Counted from the first letter of the stretch, positions 8,153-16,410 are shown. The stretch: DNA of 34,220 nt from CAYSLU01 sp964431965 (GCA_964431965.1 CAYSLU010000058.1:1-34220), one strand, 5' to 3'. Numbers and translations are program-made. The notes: generated by a model from the sequence alone, not told the origin.

Positions 8153-8914
8153 GTGTTCACCATCATTCCAGCCATCGACTTGAAGGGCGGCAAGTGCGTC
8201 CGGCTGCGGCAGGGTCGCGCCGACGACGCGAAAGCCTACTCGGACGATCCCGTCGCGATGGCCCGGCAGTGGGCCGCGCAGGGCGCCGAATACCTGCACG
8301 TGGTGGATCTCGACGGAGCTTTCGAGGGGCGCCCGGCGCATACGGAGGTGATCCGGGCGATCATCCGGGCCATCTCCATACCGGTGGAGGTGGGCGGGGG
8401 CATCCGGACGGACGAGCACATCCGCGCCCTGGTGGACGCGGGGGCGGACCGTGTGATTCTCGGAACGCGCGCCTACGCGGAGCCCGACGAGCTGGCGCGG
8501 CTGGCGAAGGTGTTCGGCCCGCGGCTCGCGGTGGGGATCGACGCGCGTAACAGCATGGTCCAGGTTCGCGGATGGGTCGAGACGACGGAGCTTACGGCGG
8601 CCGCTCTGGCTCGGCAGGCAGGCGAGAGCGGGTTGGAGTGGCTCATCTACACGGATACCTCGCGCGACGGCATGCTGGGCGGCCCGAACCTGAAGGCGAA
8701 TGCCGACGTGTGCGACCAGACCCGGTGCCGCGTGATCGCCTCGGGCGGCGTCTCGACGACGGACGACATCCGCCGGCTGCGCGCCCTGAACCGGGCGAAC
8801 TTGGCGGGAGCCATCGTCGGCAAGGCCCTGTACGAGGGGCTCTCGACTCTGCCCGATCTGCTGAGCGCGGCGGCGGAGCCGGCGCCGGCGGCCCTCCCGG
8901 GGCACGCGCCGTGA
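8153..8914 (+). CDS. hisA: ProFAR isomerase (HisA)
   Basis: (Beta/alpha)8-barrel enzyme that isomerises ProFAR to PRFAR in histidine synthesis. 253 residues from GTG 8153; TAGGAG at 8138-8143 overlaps the hisB stop. The barrel shows the HisA hallmarks: IPAIDLKGGKCVRL with Asp9, phosphate-binding EVGGGIRT, GIDARN (Asp129), YTDTSRDGML with the catalytic Asp near 167, and the second phosphate loop IASGGVS. HisA rather than HisF is indicated by KGGKCVRL and by the SRDGM motif. The C-terminal Ala/Pro-rich tail (AAAEPAPAALPGHAP) is an unconserved extension. hisF, hisH and hisG are not nearby. Confidence 0.96.
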   Translation: MFTIIPAIDLKGGKCVRLRQGRADDAKAYSDDPVAMARQWAAQGAEYLHVVDLDGAFEGRPAHTEVIRAIIRAISIPVEVGGGIRTDEHIRALVDAGADRVILGTRAYAEPDELARLAKVFGPRLAVGIDARNSMVQVRGWVETTELTAAALARQAGESGLEWLIYTDTSRDGMLGGPNLKANADVCDQTRCRVIASGGVSTTDDIRRLRALNRANLAGAIVGKALYEGLSTLPDLLSAAAEPAPAALPGHAP

Positions 8915-10212
8915 CGCGAACGCGAGCATCGTCCATGCGAGTTCGGGTTTCGCTTCTGACGAGCGGACTTCGCGTCGTGACCTGCATGATGCCGCGCGCG
9001 CCGAGCGTGTCGGCGGGCGTGTGGGTCGGCTGCGGCTCGCGTCACGAGCCAGCCAGCCTCGGCGGCATCAGCCACTTCATCGAGCACATGCTCTTCAAGG
9101 GGACGCGCCGACGCAGCGCGGCCGACATCTCTCGCGCGATCGAGGGGCGGGGAGGCTACCTCAACGCGTTCACGCAGGAAGAGAGCACCTGCTACTACGG
9201 CCGGGTGGCGCGCGAGCACCTCTGGCCCGTGTTTGACGTACTGGCCGACATGTACCGGAATCCCCGGCTCAGTCCGCGCGACGTGCGCAAGGAGCGGGAT
9301 GTCGTGATCGAGGAGATCATGATGTACCGGGACGAGCCGGAGCAACTGGTTCAGGACATGCTGAACGCGCTGCTCTGGCAGAATCACCCGCTGGGGCGGA
9401 CGCTGGCCGGCGAGCCGGAGACATTGGCCCGCATCGGTCGCGGTGAGATCCTCCGGTTCCGGGCCCAGCGGTATGCGCCCGGGAATACGATCGTCGCGTT
9501 CGCCGGGGCCGTCGATCACGACGAGTGTGCGGACCGCGTAGCGCGTGCGATGCGGGGTCTCGCGTCGGTGCAGCCGCCGGCGGTGGAGCCGGCGGGTCCA
9601 GAGGTCGGCCAGGAGGGCGTGGGCATCCGGAAGCGGGACACCGAACAGGCGCATCTTGAGATTGGGGCGCGGGTGTTCGGGCGGGGAGATGATCGCCGGC
9701 ACGCGCTGAAACTCCTGAGCGTGATCCTGGGCGAGAACATGAGCAGCCGGCTCTTCCAGACCATCCGGGAGCGGCACGGCCTGGCGTACTCCATCAACTC
9801 GTCCGTCCATCTGTTCCAGGATACCGGCGCGCTGATCGTGTCGGCCGGCGTGGAGCGGGCGAAGGTGCACCGTGTGATCGAGCTGATCATGCGTGAGATC
9901 GATCGGCTGATGCGGCGCCCCGTGGACGCCCCGGAGTTGCGGCGGGCGAAGGACTACACGATCGGCCAGCTTCGGTTGGGCCTCGAGAGCACGAGCAATC
10001 AGATGATGTGGGCAGGCGAGAGCCTGCTGTTCTTTGGCCGCGTGGTCTCCCCGGAGGAAGCCATCGAGGGACTGCGCGCGGTCACGCCCCGGCAGATCCG
10101 CGCGCTGGCGGAAGCGGTGTTCGCGCCGGCCCGCATGAGCGCCGCCCTGATCGCTCCGCGCCTCTCCAGCCGCGATGCCGCCTGCATCCGCCGCGCGCTG
10201 GCTATGTCGTGA
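8911..10212 (+). CDS. M16-family zinc metallopeptidase (processing-peptidase type)
   Basis: Peptidase of the MPP/PqqL-like M16B group. Read from GTG 8911, which overlaps the hisA stop (GTGA), it has 433 residues; ATG 8935 in frame would give 425, and the conserved region begins right after it (RVSLLTSGLRVV). The inverted zinc motif HFIEH is clear (His47 to His51 counted from ATG 8935), inside GGISHFIEHMLFKGT. The third ligand is probably the second Glu of VVIEEI, about 76 residues later (near 127). Both M16 half-domains are present, with the C-terminal half around SSRLFQTIRERHGLAYS. No signal peptide is seen, so it is probably cytoplasmic. A link to histidine synthesis is not evident; coupling may only set its expression. 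Confidence 0.92.
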   Translation: MTRTRASSMRVRVSLLTSGLRVVTCMMPRAPSVSAGVWVGCGSRHEPASLGGISHFIEHMLFKGTRRRSAADISRAIEGRGGYLNAFTQEESTCYYGRVAREHLWPVFDVLADMYRNPRLSPRDVRKERDVVIEEIMMYRDEPEQLVQDMLNALLWQNHPLGRTLAGEPETLARIGRGEILRFRAQRYAPGNTIVAFAGAVDHDECADRVARAMRGLASVQPPAVEPAGPEVGQEGVGIRKRDTEQAHLEIGARVFGRGDDRRHALKLLSVILGENMSSRLFQTIRERHGLAYSINSSVHLFQDTGALIVSAGVERAKVHRVIELIMREIDRLMRRPVDAPELRRAKDYTIGQLRLGLESTSNQMMWAGESLLFFGRVVSPEEAIEGLRAVTPRQIRALAEAVFAPARMSAALIAPRLSSRDAACIRRALAMS

Positions 10213-10227
10213 TCAATCGCCGCGGCG

Positions 10228-10255
10228 TTGATTCGCGGCGCTCAGGGCTTATACT
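10228..10255 (+). promoter_or_regulatory. Candidate sigma70 promoter of the DUF4139 gene
   Basis: TTGATT (10228-10233), 16-base spacer, TATACT (10250-10255), in the short gap after the M16 gene. Transcription would start near 10262, and GGAGGAGG at 10276-10283 then precedes ATG 10289. A 7-bp GC stem (10218-10224 with 10234-10240) overlaps the -35 and has no T-run, so it is not a convincing terminator. Confidence 0.45.
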
Positions 10256-10288
10256 GCGGCCGTGTCGATCGTGCTGGAGGAGGCCACC

Positions 10289-11977
10289 ATGAGCAAGCGG
10301 CGAGCATTCCGTGTGGTGTCGGCGTTGGCTGTGTTCGGCGTGTGCGGCTGGGCCTCGGCCCAGGATGCGACGGCGCCGCTGCGGGTCGAGCGGGTGGCGC
10401 TCTTCAAGAACGGCATCGGGTATTTCTCCTCTTCAGGCGAACTGCCGGTCGGCGTGCGCACGGTCGTTCTCGGCGACATGCCCATACCGTCGCTGGGGAC
10501 GTTCTGGATCGGCTATCCGTCGAACCTGGCCGTGCGGGCGATCGTGGCGTCCCTGGACGAAGAGCAGGAGCCCGAGGCGGTTCGCAACCTGCCCATGGTG
10601 ATGGCGGCCAACCTGGGCCGGGACGTGAAGGTGGTCTTTGGAAACGGGGAGGTCGCGGCCGGCCGGATCGAGTCGGTCGTCCGGCAGACGCAGCCGCCTG
10701 TCGCCGGGAGTCCCTACGTTGTGAGCGCGCGAAACGCGCCCCCGGCATCCTCCGACCCGTTCGGCAACAGCTGGCTGGTCATCCTGAGAGGCGAGCAGGG
10801 GAACACCGTCGCGTTTGGCGCCCAGGCGGCGAGCCGGGTTGAGTTTGTCGGGAGCGCCGGCGTGGCGACGAGCACCGTGACGACGGTCCGGCGTCCGCGG
10901 ATCCGGATGGAACTGGATCAGGCCGCCAAGGGGGAGCGGGTGGGGGTGAGCTACCTGGCCCGGGGCATCACGTGGTCGCCGAGTTACATGATTGATCTGA
11001 CCGACCCGAAGACCGCGCGGCTGTACGCCAAGGCGCTTGTGATCAACGAGGCGGCGGACCTGAAGGGGGCGCGGCTGGAGCTGGTCACGGGTTTCCCGAA
11101 CACCCAGTTTGGCGATATCGCGAGCCCGATCGCGATGGCGTCGTCGCTGGCTGAGTACCTCACCGCATTGCAGAGCGGCCGGAGCGAGAACCGTGGTCAG
11201 AGGGGCTTCGTCGGGCAGCAAGCGATGATCAACCTCAACAACTTTGCCTACAACGGTGCGGGTTTCGACAGCGGCGGGCCGTCAGTGCCGGCGTACAGCA
11301 CCGCGGCGGCCGGCAGCATGGCGGAAGACCTGTTCCTGTACCCCGCGGGGGCGATCGACCTGAAGCGCGGCGCCACGGCCTACGTGCCGCTGTTCACAGC
11401 CGACGCGACATACGAGCACATCTACGTGTGGAAGATCGGTGACTTCATCGACGAGGACGAGCGCTACCGGCGCGAGAAGCCGAACGAGCGCCCCCCGGCC
11501 GAAGAAGTGTGGCACTCGTGTCGGCTGATGAACGGCACGCGGATGCCGTGGACCACGGCGCCGGCTGAATTCGTGAAGGATGGCCAGTTCGTGGGCCAGG
11601 ACATCTGCTACTACACCGGCCCGGGCGCACAGACCACGATCCGGATCAACCGCGCCATGAGCGTCGTCGCCGAGCAGGCCGAGTTTGAGGTGTCGCGCAA
11701 TCGGAATGCGGCCAATTTCCACGGATCGAGCTTTGACCTCGTGCAGGTCCGCGGCGAACTGAAAGTAAAGAGCCGGCTCGACCGGTCGGTCAACCTCGAG
11801 GTGACGAAGGACCTGTCCGGCGAGGTGAAGGAGATGAACCCGCCGGCCAAGGACGCGATGACCGCGCGCGGCCTGCGCGGCGTGAACCCGCGTCATACGC
11901 TGACCTGGACGGTCGAGCTGAAGGCCGGCGAAGAGCAGACCCTGACGTATGTCTATCAGGTGTACGTCAGAGGGTAG
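10289..11977 (+). CDS. Exported DUF4139-domain protein
   Basis: 562 residues from ATG 10289, chosen over GTG 10262 because of the adjacent GGAGGAGG. A signal peptide is clear (basic MSKRRAFR, hydrophobic core, ASA cleavage near residue 23). The body is beta-rich and matches the DUF4139 pattern: VALFKNGIGYFSSSGEL near the N-terminus, then VSYLARGITWSPSYMIDL, LVINEAADLKGARLELVTG and a final LTWTVELKAGEEQTLTYVYQVYV. The function of DUF4139 proteins is unknown; they often interpret a 'canonical' beta-sandwich repeated twice. It lacks the coiled-coil N-terminal half of the MuiA-type relatives. The YicG/TRIC gene follows after four bases. No enzymatic residues are recognisable. Confidence 0.75.
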   Translation: MSKRRAFRVVSALAVFGVCGWASAQDATAPLRVERVALFKNGIGYFSSSGELPVGVRTVVLGDMPIPSLGTFWIGYPSNLAVRAIVASLDEEQEPEAVRNLPMVMAANLGRDVKVVFGNGEVAAGRIESVVRQTQPPVAGSPYVVSARNAPPASSDPFGNSWLVILRGEQGNTVAFGAQAASRVEFVGSAGVATSTVTTVRRPRIRMELDQAAKGERVGVSYLARGITWSPSYMIDLTDPKTARLYAKALVINEAADLKGARLELVTGFPNTQFGDIASPIAMASSLAEYLTALQSGRSENRGQRGFVGQQAMINLNNFAYNGAGFDSGGPSVPAYSTAAAGSMAEDLFLYPAGAIDLKRGATAYVPLFTADATYEHIYVWKIGDFIDEDERYRREKPNERPPAEEVWHSCRLMNGTRMPWTTAPAEFVKDGQFVGQDICYYTGPGAQTTIRINRAMSVVAEQAEFEVSRNRNAANFHGSSFDLVQVRGELKVKSRLDRSVNLEVTKDLSGEVKEMNPPAKDAMTARGLRGVNPRHTLTWTVELKAGEEQTLTYVYQVYVRG

Positions 11978-11981
11978 TCCC

Positions 11982-12611
11982 GTGATCCTCGATGCGCTCG
12001 ACATGATGGGGACGGCGGTGTTCGCGGTCACGGGGGCGCTGGCGGCCGGGCGCAAGCAGATGGACGTTTTCGGCGTGGTGGTTCTCGGATGCGTCACGGC
12101 GCTTGGGGGCGGCACGCTGCGGGATATGCTGCTTGGCATCCGGCCGGTCTTCTGGGTGGCGGCGCCGAGCTACCTGGCGGTGGCCACGCTCGCCGCGGTG
12201 GGCACGTTCCTCGCCGCCCGGCGCTTCCGGCTCCCGTCAACGCTCCTCGTCTACGCCGACGCGGTCGGGCTTGCCGTCTTCACCGTGATCGGCTTCCAGC
12301 GATCGATGCACACGTTCCCGAGCTACAGCGTGGCGGCGGTGATGGGGATGACGACTGGCGTGGTCGGGGGCATGGCCCGCGACATCCTGGCGGGCGAGAT
12401 TCCGCTGATCCTGAGGCGTGAGATCTACGCGTCCGCGAGCCTGTGCGGCGCGGCCTTGCTGGCCGTGCTGTCGGCGTGCCACGCTCCTGCGCCGTGGTCC
12501 GCGCTGGTGGCGGGCGGCGCGACGCTCGCGCTGCGGCTGGCCGCCGTCCGGTGGGACCTGTCGCTGCCGCTATTCCAGAGTACGGGTGGCGGCCGGGATC
12601 GGGAGTCGTAG
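11982..12611 (+). CDS. TRIC/UPF0126-family membrane protein
   Basis: Integral inner-membrane protein of the UPF0126 family, related to trimeric intracellular cation channels; some bacterial members have been reported as glycine transporters. 209 residues from GTG 11982 (ILDALDMMGTAVFAVTGALAAGRKQMD aligns with the usual family start); a longer in-frame reading from 11949 would overlap the previous gene. Two inverted repeats of three helices each carry the family signature: GGGTLRDMLLG near residue 44 and GGMARDILAGE near residue 127. The C-terminus is a seventh hydrophobic segment plus a polar tail. No promoter is seen between it and the DUF4139 gene, so the two likely share a transcript. Transport substrate cannot be read from sequence. 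Confidence 0.9.
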   Translation: MILDALDMMGTAVFAVTGALAAGRKQMDVFGVVVLGCVTALGGGTLRDMLLGIRPVFWVAAPSYLAVATLAAVGTFLAARRFRLPSTLLVYADAVGLAVFTVIGFQRSMHTFPSYSVAAVMGMTTGVVGGMARDILAGEIPLILRREIYASASLCGAALLAVLSACHAPAPWSALVAGGATLALRLAAVRWDLSLPLFQSTGGGRDRES

Positions 12612-12652
12612 GCTGTTCGCCACGCGGGTGGCCCGGAGCGACGGCGGGGCGG

Positions 12653-13669
12653 TCAAGCTCCGGCCAACTCCTCGACGGCCGGGCCGATGGCCTTTAGGGC
12701 CGACAGGCGCGTGTTGAGTGGAATCGCGCACTCGGGGCCGATGATGTGGACGCCCGCGCGGAGCGCCGCCTGGACATCGGCGCGGATCTTCCCGGGATCG
12801 CCATCGAGCAGCGACGCCACGTTGCTGACGCCACCCATCAGCGAGATCCGGCCGCCCGCGAGGCGCACGGCCTCGGCGGCGGGCACCTTGGTGTCGTAGT
12901 GGAAGCAGTCCAGCGTGGTCCTTGAGAAATCGGCGATCCGGTCCCGCGTGTCGCCGCACGTGTGCAGGACGAGCGGGCCCGGCACGCGGCGTGACAGCTC
13001 GACGTGATGGGGGAGCAGGAAGCGCCGGTAGGTCTCCGGAGAGCACATGTCCCGGGAGCAGTGGTCGCCCAGGCACAGCACGTCTGCGCCCGCGCGGAAC
13101 TGGGCGATCGCCGACCGCACGGAAACCTCCAGGAGCGCGCGGAAGATGCGGTCCACCTTGTCCGGGTCATCCAGGGTCATCATCAGCACCTGCTCCACGC
13201 CGAACATGTGGAAGGCGAGCGACCAGGGGCCAAAGGTCTTTCCGACGATGGCGTAGCGGTCGCCGTGCGACCGCCGCAGCCGCGCCAGCGACTCGAGCGC
13301 CACGGCCATCGACGGGCGCTGCTCGAAGTCCGCGGGGACGACGATCTGCGCGGGGTCCTGCCAGAGCGGGGCGGAGATGGTGGGCATGACGTTCCGGGCG
13401 CCCCAGTGGACGGGGGCCCCGAGCGCGGCCGCCTCGTGCACCACGCTGAAGAGCGGGAAGATCATGTCGAAGCCGGTCTCGAGGCTCGAGAACCCGGCGA
13501 GCCGGACCATGCGGTCGGCGTCGAGGTGGACGTCCGGGAAGGCGGCCCCGCAGGCGTCCATGGCCTCGAGCGTGGCGAGCGAGGTGACGGTTCCGACCGG
13601 CGGGCGGTCGACCCGTCCGCCGTGGATGGCCGAGAGGAAACGGCGGCGTGAACTCATATAGGTGGGCAT
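12653..13669 (-). CDS. UroD/MtaA-family corrinoid-type methyltransferase
   Basis: Member of the uroporphyrinogen decarboxylase superfamily with the features of the methylcobamide:thiol methyltransferase branch (MtaA/MtbA). 338 residues from ATG 13669, supported by GGAGG six bases upstream; a longer in-frame reading from 13705 lacks such a site. The zinc signature of that branch is intact: H236-x-C238 in VLHTCGDT, and C314 in GPECAIPLNT. True HemE has neither Cys. Such enzymes move methyl groups from a corrinoid protein to a thiol or tetrahydrofolate during anaerobic O- or N-demethylation. No corrinoid protein or reactivase is adjacent, so the substrate is unknown. It converges on the TRIC gene with a 41-base gap; only a 5-bp stem lies there. 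Confidence 0.78.
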   Translation of the reverse strand: MPTYMSSRRRFLSAIHGGRVDRPPVGTVTSLATLEAMDACGAAFPDVHLDADRMVRLAGFSSLETGFDMIFPLFSVVHEAAALGAPVHWGARNVMPTISAPLWQDPAQIVVPADFEQRPSMAVALESLARLRRSHGDRYAIVGKTFGPWSLAFHMFGVEQVLMMTLDDPDKVDRIFRALLEVSVRSAIAQFRAGADVLCLGDHCSRDMCSPETYRRFLLPHHVELSRRVPGPLVLHTCGDTRDRIADFSRTTLDCFHYDTKVPAAEAVRLAGGRISLMGGVSNVASLLDGDPGKIRADVQAALRAGVHIIGPECAIPLNTRLSALKAIGPAVEELAGA

Positions 13670-13738
13670 GCGGATCCTCCGGCGCGACGGCGGGTTGCGA
13701 TGCACGAGTGGTGGCTAGGTTCGGGGATCACGATCGGT

Positions 13739-13883
13739 CGGCATTTGGGGCCGAAGCCGGCGGCGTGATCTTGCCCCGCTGGCGGCGTTGGCGCGGGTGC
13801 CGCATACAGGAGTATGGCGACACCCGCGCCGCCTTGCCAGCGAGGCAAGCTGACGCCGCCGTTTCGGCTGATCCCAAATGCCG
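13739..13883. repeat. Long imperfect palindrome, about 70-nt arms
   Basis: The outer ends pair exactly: CGGCATTTGGG (13739-13749) with CCCAAATGCCG (13873-13883). Pairing continues inwards with few mismatches and small bulges: CCGAAGCCGGCGGCG against CGCCGCCGTTTCGG, then CTTGCCCCGCTGGCGG against CCGCCTTGCCAGCGAGGCAAG, then GCGCGGGTG (13791-13799) against CACCCGCGC. The tip is CATAC-AGGA-GTATG, with centre near 13810. It could be a cruciform-forming or REP/MITE-like element, or a transcribed structured RNA. No T-run follows either arm, so it is not a simple terminator. Confidence 0.75.
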
Positions 13884-14030
13884 CCCGGGTTCGCCGCATC
13901 CCGGTCGCGGACGCTCCCGGGATGTAAGGGCGATGGCGTAGGCAATGGCTGGCTGTGTGCTGTCCGTTGGCCATCTCGACGGACCCCTCTTCCTGGTGCG
14001 CTGTCTCAGAAATGGGCATACAAAATGACG

Positions 14031-14103
14031 GTCATCCTGAGCAATGCGAAGGATCTCGTGCCACGCGACCAAGCCCGGGATTCCTCGCTCCGCTCAGAAT
14101 GAC
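14031..14103. repeat. Dispersed-type inverted repeat (GTCATYCTGAGC ends)
   Basis: Left arm 14031-14056 begins GTCATCCTGAGC and runs into GCGAAGGATC. Right arm 14078-14103, read on the minus strand, begins GTCATTCTGAGC and runs into GCGAGGAATC. About 20 of 26 positions agree. From memory, this resembles an interspersed repeat seen in many unrelated genomes, whose spurious translations contain HSERSEESR and ALLRMT; both strings occur here in the antisense reading. It is non-coding as far as I can tell. Confidence 0.65.
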
Positions 14104-14145
14104 ACGCACTGCCGCGTTTTGCATAGTCACTTGGAGGGCAGCACA

Positions 14146-16410
14146 CTAGACGAACTGTCTCAGCAGGCCCAGGCGGTCGAGTTCGCCCAGGTAGAAGTGC
14201 ATATCGTTGCCGCCCCACGGGAAGTTGCCGGGGCGGTCCATGAGCGCCTTCAGGAACGGGAAGTTGTCTTCCAGGTACCGGCGCTCGCCGGTCAGCTTGT
14301 AGATGGCCCAGGCGGGGAAGAGGTCATTGCAGGCCCAGCCGCCGCCGGTGATGGCGGCCTTGGCCGGATGCCGGTAGACGTTCTTGAGCGAGCTGACGAG
14401 GAAGTCCTTCACCTCGGCCTTGCCGGTAAGCTCGTGGTAGAAGAAGCAGGCGCGCCAGGTGATGAATTCGCCGTAGCCCGTCTTGAACGTGCCCATCCCG
14501 TGGGGGATGTCGTAGAGGATTTCGCCCTTGTCGGTCATGTTGTCCCGGTAGAACTCGAAGACCTCATGGGTGGCCTTGAGCCAGCGCGGCTCGCGCGTGT
14601 GTTCATAGAGGCGCAGGAAGGCGAGCATGGGCCAGCCGCACTCGCGGCTGTCGGCGTAGAAGATGGTCTTCTTCTTCTGCCAGCGCAGCATGTTCTCGCC
14701 GACTGAGATCGCGGCGGACCGGAAGTCCGGCTCGCCGGTCACGCAGTAGGCGGCCATCAGACCATCGACCCACATATGGGACGGATACGTGGCGCCGTCC
14801 GTGTGCTCGGGGCAGTGCGCCGGCATCGTGCCCTGGCGGAGCGGGTTCGGGTCGTACGCGATGAAGTCCACGTGCGCGTTGTGCTTCGCCTTGGCGAGCG
14901 CGGCGGCCAGCGACGTGTATTCCCCCCGGCGGAAGTACTCCTGAACCATGCTGAGGATCGAGTCGTTTTCGTTGTTGTGCGCCCAGGAGCGATCGGGCGA
15001 CACGTAGTCCCCGAAGTCCCACATCCCGCGCGGGGGCGCCTGAGCGGGGCCCACGCTGCCCAGCTTGACCTCCAGCTTGAGGTAGTGCTCCTCGTCGTAG
15101 CGCAGCCACCGGTGCAGGTTGAGCACCTCGCATGACTGAGCGTACGCCGGGTCGAGCGTGACGGTGACGGGGGGACTTCCCGACGCGAAAACGCCGAACC
15201 CCAGGACTTCATGGCTGAGATAGAGCGATTCCATCTCCTCGAAGGTGCGGGCTGCTGGCGCGAGGTTCACGAGCAGGTCGTGCTCCTTCGCCTGGCCTCG
15301 CCGCACGTGCAGTTCCCCGAAGCTCGCGGGCCAGATGTCGAACGACAGCACATTGCGTTCGCAGGAGATCGCCTTCGGGTAGTGGTTCTCCATCTGCGAG
15401 AACCAGCCGAGCAGGGACCCGTCCGGCCCGTTGGCCCCGATGTACGGGTACATCTGCCGCAGCCCTCCGGAGATGTCCGTCCGCGCGTTGCCGGGCCGGA
15501 GATAGTAGGGGTACTCGCCCAGGTTCTCGCGCAGGCTGGCCAGGTTGCGGATTACGATCTTCCCTTCGGCGGACGCGCCGTAGCGCGTACGGGCGGACTC
15601 GCTGATGGCCTTGCCGGCGATCAGCTCCACGTTTTCGCGGACTTCGACCGGCCTTGGGAACCACGTCTCGCCGTGGACGCTCTGGCGGAGGAGCTTCGTC
15701 GTTCGATCGCCGATCGCGGCCGGGATGACGACCCGGATCCCCGCGAGCTTCACGCCGGTATCCGGCTCCTCGACGTTGGTGAACTTGTAGGACAGCTGGC
15801 AGCAGGGGTCGTGGGCCAGCACGGTGTAGCGCAGCCGGAAGGTCAGCATCTCGGAGTCGTCCTCGGCCGTGTGCCGGCCGTGGACCTCGACGACGGCGCG
15901 CAGCGGTCCCGCGAGGATGACGCGGGCCTCGATGCGCGGCGAGAGCGAGGCGTAGTAGCGCTTCCCCGCCAGGTCCTCGACCACGATGTCGGACCCGGGC
16001 TGGGCCAGCTCGCGCTTGCCGGCGCGGTAGCTGTGAAACACGGAGAAGCGCTTGCGGCTGATCGCGATGCTGAAGTGGGGGTTCGTTACGGTGATGGCCT
16101 CGCGGGTCTGGCGGACCACCACGCCCTTGCCGGCGGGGGCGGAGCCGCGGACGAGCGTGACCTCGCGGCTTTCGTTCGGCGCGAAGGGCTGCTCAAAGTC
16201 GAGAACCATCCACTTGGCCGATCCGTCGGGCCATCGCTCGGTGACCTGGGACTGGACCCGGGTCTTCACGCCGTCGGGGCCGCAGATGGCGAGCCCCTTC
16301 GGCTCGCGCAGCGCGCCGGCCGGCAGCGGGGCTCCGCACGTGATGGGATAGTGCGTGAGCGGGCGGTTCGAGGTGTTCTTGCAGGCGATTCGGAAGAGTT
16401 CGGTCGACAT
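14146..16410 (-). CDS. YetA/PL26-like RIFT-barrel protein, probable polysaccharide lyase
   Basis: 754 residues from ATG 16410, preceded by AGAGAGG at a good distance; there is no signal peptide, so it should act in the cytoplasm. The N-terminal domain has the RIFT-barrel pattern of YetA and exo-rhamnogalacturonan lyase (PL26) proteins: ITCGAPLPAGALREPKGLAI near residue 23 and the hallmark WPDGSAKWMVLDF near residue 60. A beta-sandwich follows (about 170-400), then a helical C-terminal region of alpha/alpha-toroid type (about 430-754) with EHTDGATYPSHMWVDGLMAAY and GGGWACNDLFPAW. If the assignment holds, it cleaves uronate- or rhamnogalacturonan-type oligosaccharides from an end. Assignment to PL26 is from pattern memory; activity on this locus's substrate is inferred. 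The gene is divergent from the GH50-like gene, with interleaved promoter candidates between them. Confidence 0.62.
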   Translation of the reverse strand: MSTELFRIACKNTSNRPLTHYPITCGAPLPAGALREPKGLAICGPDGVKTRVQSQVTERWPDGSAKWMVLDFEQPFAPNESREVTLVRGSAPAGKGVVVRQTREAITVTNPHFSIAISRKRFSVFHSYRAGKRELAQPGSDIVVEDLAGKRYYASLSPRIEARVILAGPLRAVVEVHGRHTAEDDSEMLTFRLRYTVLAHDPCCQLSYKFTNVEEPDTGVKLAGIRVVIPAAIGDRTTKLLRQSVHGETWFPRPVEVRENVELIAGKAISESARTRYGASAEGKIVIRNLASLRENLGEYPYYLRPGNARTDISGGLRQMYPYIGANGPDGSLLGWFSQMENHYPKAISCERNVLSFDIWPASFGELHVRRGQAKEHDLLVNLAPAARTFEEMESLYLSHEVLGFGVFASGSPPVTVTLDPAYAQSCEVLNLHRWLRYDEEHYLKLEVKLGSVGPAQAPPRGMWDFGDYVSPDRSWAHNNENDSILSMVQEYFRRGEYTSLAAALAKAKHNAHVDFIAYDPNPLRQGTMPAHCPEHTDGATYPSHMWVDGLMAAYCVTGEPDFRSAAISVGENMLRWQKKKTIFYADSRECGWPMLAFLRLYEHTREPRWLKATHEVFEFYRDNMTDKGEILYDIPHGMGTFKTGYGEFITWRACFFYHELTGKAEVKDFLVSSLKNVYRHPAKAAITGGGWACNDLFPAWAIYKLTGERRYLEDNFPFLKALMDRPGNFPWGGNDMHFYLGELDRLGLLRQFV

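Larger units (their letters stand above)
13670..14145. other. Gene-free 476 bp region carrying two unrelated inverted repeats
   Basis: No open frame here has a ribosome binding site, a plausible protein composition or a family resemblance. The region lies upstream of the methyltransferase and downstream of the YetA-like gene, both on the minus strand. It holds a long imperfect palindrome (13739-13883) and a shorter dispersed-type inverted repeat (14031-14103). The remaining bases (about 13884-14030) show nothing I can assign. Confidence 0.7.

Noticed and set aside
12619..12632. GCCAC-GCGG-GTGGC stem between the TRIC and methyltransferase genes
   Set aside because: Only five base pairs and no T-run on either strand; too weak to call a terminator.
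12653..13669. Uroporphyrinogen decarboxylase (hemE)
   Set aside because: The zinc Cys pair and absence of HemE's N-terminal motifs favour the methyltransferase branch; no other heme genes are near.
14006..14218. Short frames containing HSERSEESR and ALLRMT
   Set aside because: These are typical false translations of the dispersed repeat at 14031-14103, without ribosome binding sites.
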